Of a DNA stretch of 64,000 nucleotides, positions 61,380 to 64,000 are shown piece by piece. The number at the start of each line of letters is the position of its first letter. The first letter of the stretch is position 1. A model generated the notes under the pieces. That model did no database searches. It saw only the letters and a list, made by a program, of their open reading frames with translations, and had not been told where the DNA came from. The translations under genes and the position numbers were made by a program. Origin of the DNA: Prevotellaceae bacterium (GTDB taxonomy: Bacteria > Bacteroidota > Bacteroidia > Bacteroidales > UBA932); the NCBI GenBank assembly GCA_031266015.1, contig JAISBU010000013.1, positions 54,046-118,045 on the forward strand, read 5' to 3'.

Positions 61380-62873
61380 ATGAAAAAGAAGCAACCAAAT
61401 GTACTGCTGAGAGGGAGATTAATCATTTCCCTGCTGTGCGCATCTGCGGTAATCGCATTTACGGGATGCAAAGATGATGACGGGTTTTCGAACGTGGACG
61501 GGCTGGCGCCTGTCATTAATCTGGAAACGGAACATGTACAAACCGAAGCCGGTCGGGAGTTTACTATCGCGGGCACGATAGAAGACAACGACGGCATCGG
61601 GTCGATTCGCCTGCAATGCGCCGAACTTGCGCTGGACAAAACCATCGACCTGCTCGCGCTCCGCGACACGCTGGTGTATAACTATGAGTTGGCTTACAAG
61701 TTTACAACGGACAAAACGTTCACCGGCGACAACCTCACCGTCAAAATTACGGTGACCGACGTAGGCGAACGCACTACCGAAAAAACTTTACGCATTACTA
61801 TGGACGGTGATTTTACCGCACCGCTGTTTACCGCCTCGCCGGACGCGGCTATCACGGTGCTGCTTAAGGAAACCACCGCTCTCAAGCTGCGGTTTACGGC
61901 AGAAGATGACAAGGCGCTTGCCTATGTGGATATTGCCATTCCTGAAATCGACTACAGCCACAGGGCTACGGCAACCGGTAAAACGGTGAACTTCAATGAG
62001 GCAATTTCGCTGCCCTCCGAAGTGGCCACGTATCACCTCACGCTGACCGCTGTGGATAAGGCTGACTCTATAACGGAAAAGACCTGCGTTATTACGGTGT
62101 CGGAAATGCCCGACTTCGAGAAAATGTATTTGGCCGACGTAGCTACGGTGGACGAACTGAACAGTGACGTGTTTGGCGTACCCATGCGTATAGAGCGTAC
62201 CGCTGCCTATCAGTACAAAGCCAACTACTATTGCCAAAGGGCTGGAACGGAAATCCGCTTTTTACCGCAGAAAAGCGATTTTTCTCCCATTTGTTTCGGT
62301 CTTGACCCGAACGATAATACAAAATTAACGGATGACCCCGAAGTTGCAGAACCTATTGTATTGACGGAGGCTAATGTGTACTACGAAATCACATTCGACG
62401 TGATGGCGAGTACCTACAACAGCAGTACCTATTCTATTGCCGAGGCTATTGACCCCGTTCCGCATGAATTTGGTTCTAACAATTTGGATACGTGGGGCGA
62501 CGGCGGAAGTTGGCTTCAGGAGTTCTATTTTGGCTATATGACTTCCGGCCCGAAAGAAGTAACACGGTTTACACAAGATGCCACCAATCCGCACTTCTAC
62601 TATCTGGCAGCGCCTTTATCACTGACGGCTGGCGAACAGATGAATTTCGTCATTCACAATTGGCATCACGATGGCTGGTGGAATTACTGTACGTGGCGGG
62701 TAGATAATTCGGAAGAACCGGAAATATTTAATTACTACGGCAATTACAAGAATCCCGCATGGACTAAACCGAATGGCGCAGATAACTGGGCTAAGCCGAC
62801 GGTTATGCAGACCGGCGCTTATAAGCTGTATTTTGATGCGCACTTGGGCAGGGGTAAATTAGTTCGCGAGTAA
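61380..62873 (+). CDS. SusE/F-like surface glycan-binding lipoprotein
   Basis: 497 residues with lipobox AFTGC (Cys at about 30). Two Ig/cadherin-like domains follow (VINLETEHVQTEAGREFTIA, LTVKITVTDVGERTTEKTLR, LTAVDKADSITEKTCVITV), then a C-terminal module with Trp-rich segments (WHHDGWWNYCTW, NPAWTKPNGADNWAK) suited to stacking on sugar rings. It is likely anchored outside the outer membrane, presenting glycan to the SusC channel encoded 24 bp downstream. GC content and codon use look higher than in the left part of the window. No exact family name is offered. Confidence 0.65.
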   Translation: MKKKQPNVLLRGRLIISLLCASAVIAFTGCKDDDGFSNVDGLAPVINLETEHVQTEAGREFTIAGTIEDNDGIGSIRLQCAELALDKTIDLLALRDTLVYNYELAYKFTTDKTFTGDNLTVKITVTDVGERTTEKTLRITMDGDFTAPLFTASPDAAITVLLKETTALKLRFTAEDDKALAYVDIAIPEIDYSHRATATGKTVNFNEAISLPSEVATYHLTLTAVDKADSITEKTCVITVSEMPDFEKMYLADVATVDELNSDVFGVPMRIERTAAYQYKANYYCQRAGTEIRFLPQKSDFSPICFGLDPNDNTKLTDDPEVAEPIVLTEANVYYEITFDVMASTYNSSTYSIAEAIDPVPHEFGSNNLDTWGDGGSWLQEFYFGYMTSGPKEVTRFTQDATNPHFYYLAAPLSLTAGEQMNFVIHNWHHDGWWNYCTWRVDNSEEPEIFNYYGNYKNPAWTKPNGADNWAKPTVMQTGAYKLYFDAHLGRGKLVRE

Positions 62874-62897
62874 AATAACCATTAATACTATAAAGAC

Positions 62898-64000
62898 ATG
62901 AAAAAATATTTAATTATTCTGTTTTCCGTGCTGTCGGTGGGCGTATTTGCGCAACAGCGAACAGTTACCGGAACCGTAATATCCGGCACTGACAATGAGC
63001 CGTTGATCGGCGTTTCCATATTGATTAAAGGAACCACACAAGCTGTCGCCACCGATGTGTATGGCAACTTCCAACTACCGGACGTGCCGGACAACGGCGC
63101 CATCGTGTTCTCCATGCTTGGATTTAAAACGCAGGAAATCCCTGCTAACGGACGCACCGTTATAAATGTGACGTTACAGGAAGAAGCCAAACTTATGGAC
63201 GAAATCGTGGTAGTGGGCTATGGCGCCGTGAAGCGTAGCGACCTTACAAGTTCCATATCAACCGTAAAAGGCGACGATTTGCGGAGCATGTCGGGCGGCA
63301 ACGCGATGTATGCGCTGCAAGGGAAAGCCAATGGCGTACAAATCACCAATTCGGGCGGGCCGGGCGCCACGCCGCGGGTAATCATTCGCGGCGTAACTAC
63401 TACAAACGGCTCCGACCCGCTGTATGTAGTGGACGGCATGCCGGTGGGCACCAACATCAACTTTTTAAACCAAGACGACATCGAGAGCATGGAGATACTG
63501 AAAGACGCCTCCGCCGCTGCCATCTACGGTACGCGGGGCTCTAACGGCGTTATCCTGATTACCACACGCAAAGGCAGTGTGGGCAAACCACAGTTTCAGG
63601 TAAACACTTCCTTTGGTTTCCAAATGCTGAACAAGCCCGACATGGCACAGGCGGAGGAATATGAAAGGGCATTCAAATACCGCTATACCAACGACGGAAA
63701 CGTGCCGGTGTGGAACAGCAAGGACAACATCACCAACGCCGAAGGCACCGACTGGTGGGACGAAACAGTGAACAACTACGCCCTGATGCAGAACTACAAC
63801 ATCAGCTTCCGGGGTGGTAACGAAAAGCTGGTGTACAGCGGCAGCATCGGATACTTCAAACAAAACTCACACTACGATGTAGGGTATTGGGACAAGCTGA
63901 CCGCGCGCTTCAACACGGAATACACGTTCAACAAGGTGGTGAAGGCCGGGGTAGACCTGTTGCCCAAGCTGGAACGCTGGGACGACACCCCAAGCCTCCT
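62898..64000 (+). CDS. SusC/RagA-type TonB-dependent receptor (C-terminus cut by window)
   Basis: First 367 residues. Signal peptide (MKKYLIILFSVLSVGVFAQ), CarboxypepD_reg-like domain (RTVTGTVISGTDNEPLIGVS, FSMLGFKTQEI), TonB-box DEIVVVGYG, SusC signature (LKDASAAAIYGTRGSNGVIL) and start of the beta-barrel. It imports oligosaccharides or peptides across the outer membrane; SusD should follow outside the window. The preceding lipoprotein, the GntR and Nudix regulators and the (AC)n tract point to a regulated glycan locus. Confidence 0.9.
   Translation, partial: MKKYLIILFSVLSVGVFAQQRTVTGTVISGTDNEPLIGVSILIKGTTQAVATDVYGNFQLPDVPDNGAIVFSMLGFKTQEIPANGRTVINVTLQEEAKLMDEIVVVGYGAVKRSDLTSSISTVKGDDLRSMSGGNAMYALQGKANGVQITNSGGPGATPRVIIRGVTTTNGSDPLYVVDGMPVGTNINFLNQDDIESMEILKDASAAAIYGTRGSNGVILITTRKGSVGKPQFQVNTSFGFQMLNKPDMAQAEEYERAFKYRYTNDGNVPVWNSKDNITNAEGTDWWDETVNNYALMQNYNISFRGGNEKLVYSGSIGYFKQNSHYDVGYWDKLTARFNTEYTFNKVVKAGVDLLPKLERWDDTPSL

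Overview
The window is a chromosomal segment of a Bacteroidota bacterium, most likely of the order Bacteroidales. The evidence is a SusC-type TonB receptor with a glycan-binding lipoprotein, a type IX secretion plug protein (DUF5103), DUF4301, DUF5686 and DUF6787 domains, a Bacteroidetes-style Nudix regulator, Fibrobacter-major-paralog (FISUMP) surface proteins, and many promoters with the Bacteroidetes -7 element TAnnTTTG. There is no rRNA and no CRISPR array. No family was checked by database search.

Layout. 0-4.1 kb: a truncated TPR giant facing left and an FtsE-like ATPase. 4.2-5.7 kb: a DUF4143 ATPase bracketed by ~59-bp inverted repeats. 5.9-9.6 kb: an iron/porphyrin-type TonB receptor followed by a ferrochelatase fused to a membrane domain. 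9.6-16.9 kb: dispersed repeats, a 2005-residue FISUMP surface protein and a Xre regulator with a palindromic operator. 17.3-18.3 kb: tRNA-Asp with an integrase relic, then a PAP2 phosphatase. 18.4-22.9 kb: housekeeping genes (obg, adk, hpt, purE, thiL, a RNase D-like exonuclease). 23.2-26.8 kb: a membrane protein, a NagZ-like hydrolase and a DUF4301 protein. 26.9-31.2 kb: a leftward run of six envelope genes (five lipoproteins and a small beta-barrel), including a clostripain-type protease and half of a C10 protease. 31.6-33.9 kb: an orphan ATPase and a Fic protein, each with its own operator-like repeats. 33.9-45.2 kb: M13 peptidase, ABC-F, DUF5686 protein, nth, yajC, nusB, a FISUMP lipoprotein and lptB. 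45.5-46.9 kb: a second DUF4143 ATPase with three 33-bp-spaced repeats. 47.3-54.6 kb: parE, a frameshifted DNA methyltransferase relic, a nitroreductase, parC, and a hemerythrin/LuxR pair. 55.2-58.3 kb: a cation antiporter, the T9SS plug protein and a small Cys-rich lipoprotein. 58.4-60.4 kb: tRNA-Val, a GntR/FadR regulator and a Nudix regulator. 61-64 kb: the start of a carbohydrate-uptake locus with an (AC)26 tract, a possible leader switch, a SusE/F-like lipoprotein and a SusC receptor cut off at the window edge.

The most unusual signal is that four solitary accessory genes (two DUF4143 ATPases, one ATPase_2-like ATPase, one Fic) each carry a private cluster of repeats near the promoter. 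Both DUF4143 genes use a 33-bp repeat period with unrelated repeat sequences, and one has the repeat cluster at both ends in inverted orientation. Other points of interest are a DUF6787-ferrochelatase fusion, a duplicated 41-bp leader able to form a GNRA-capped hairpin, and relics of an integrase and a methyltransferase.
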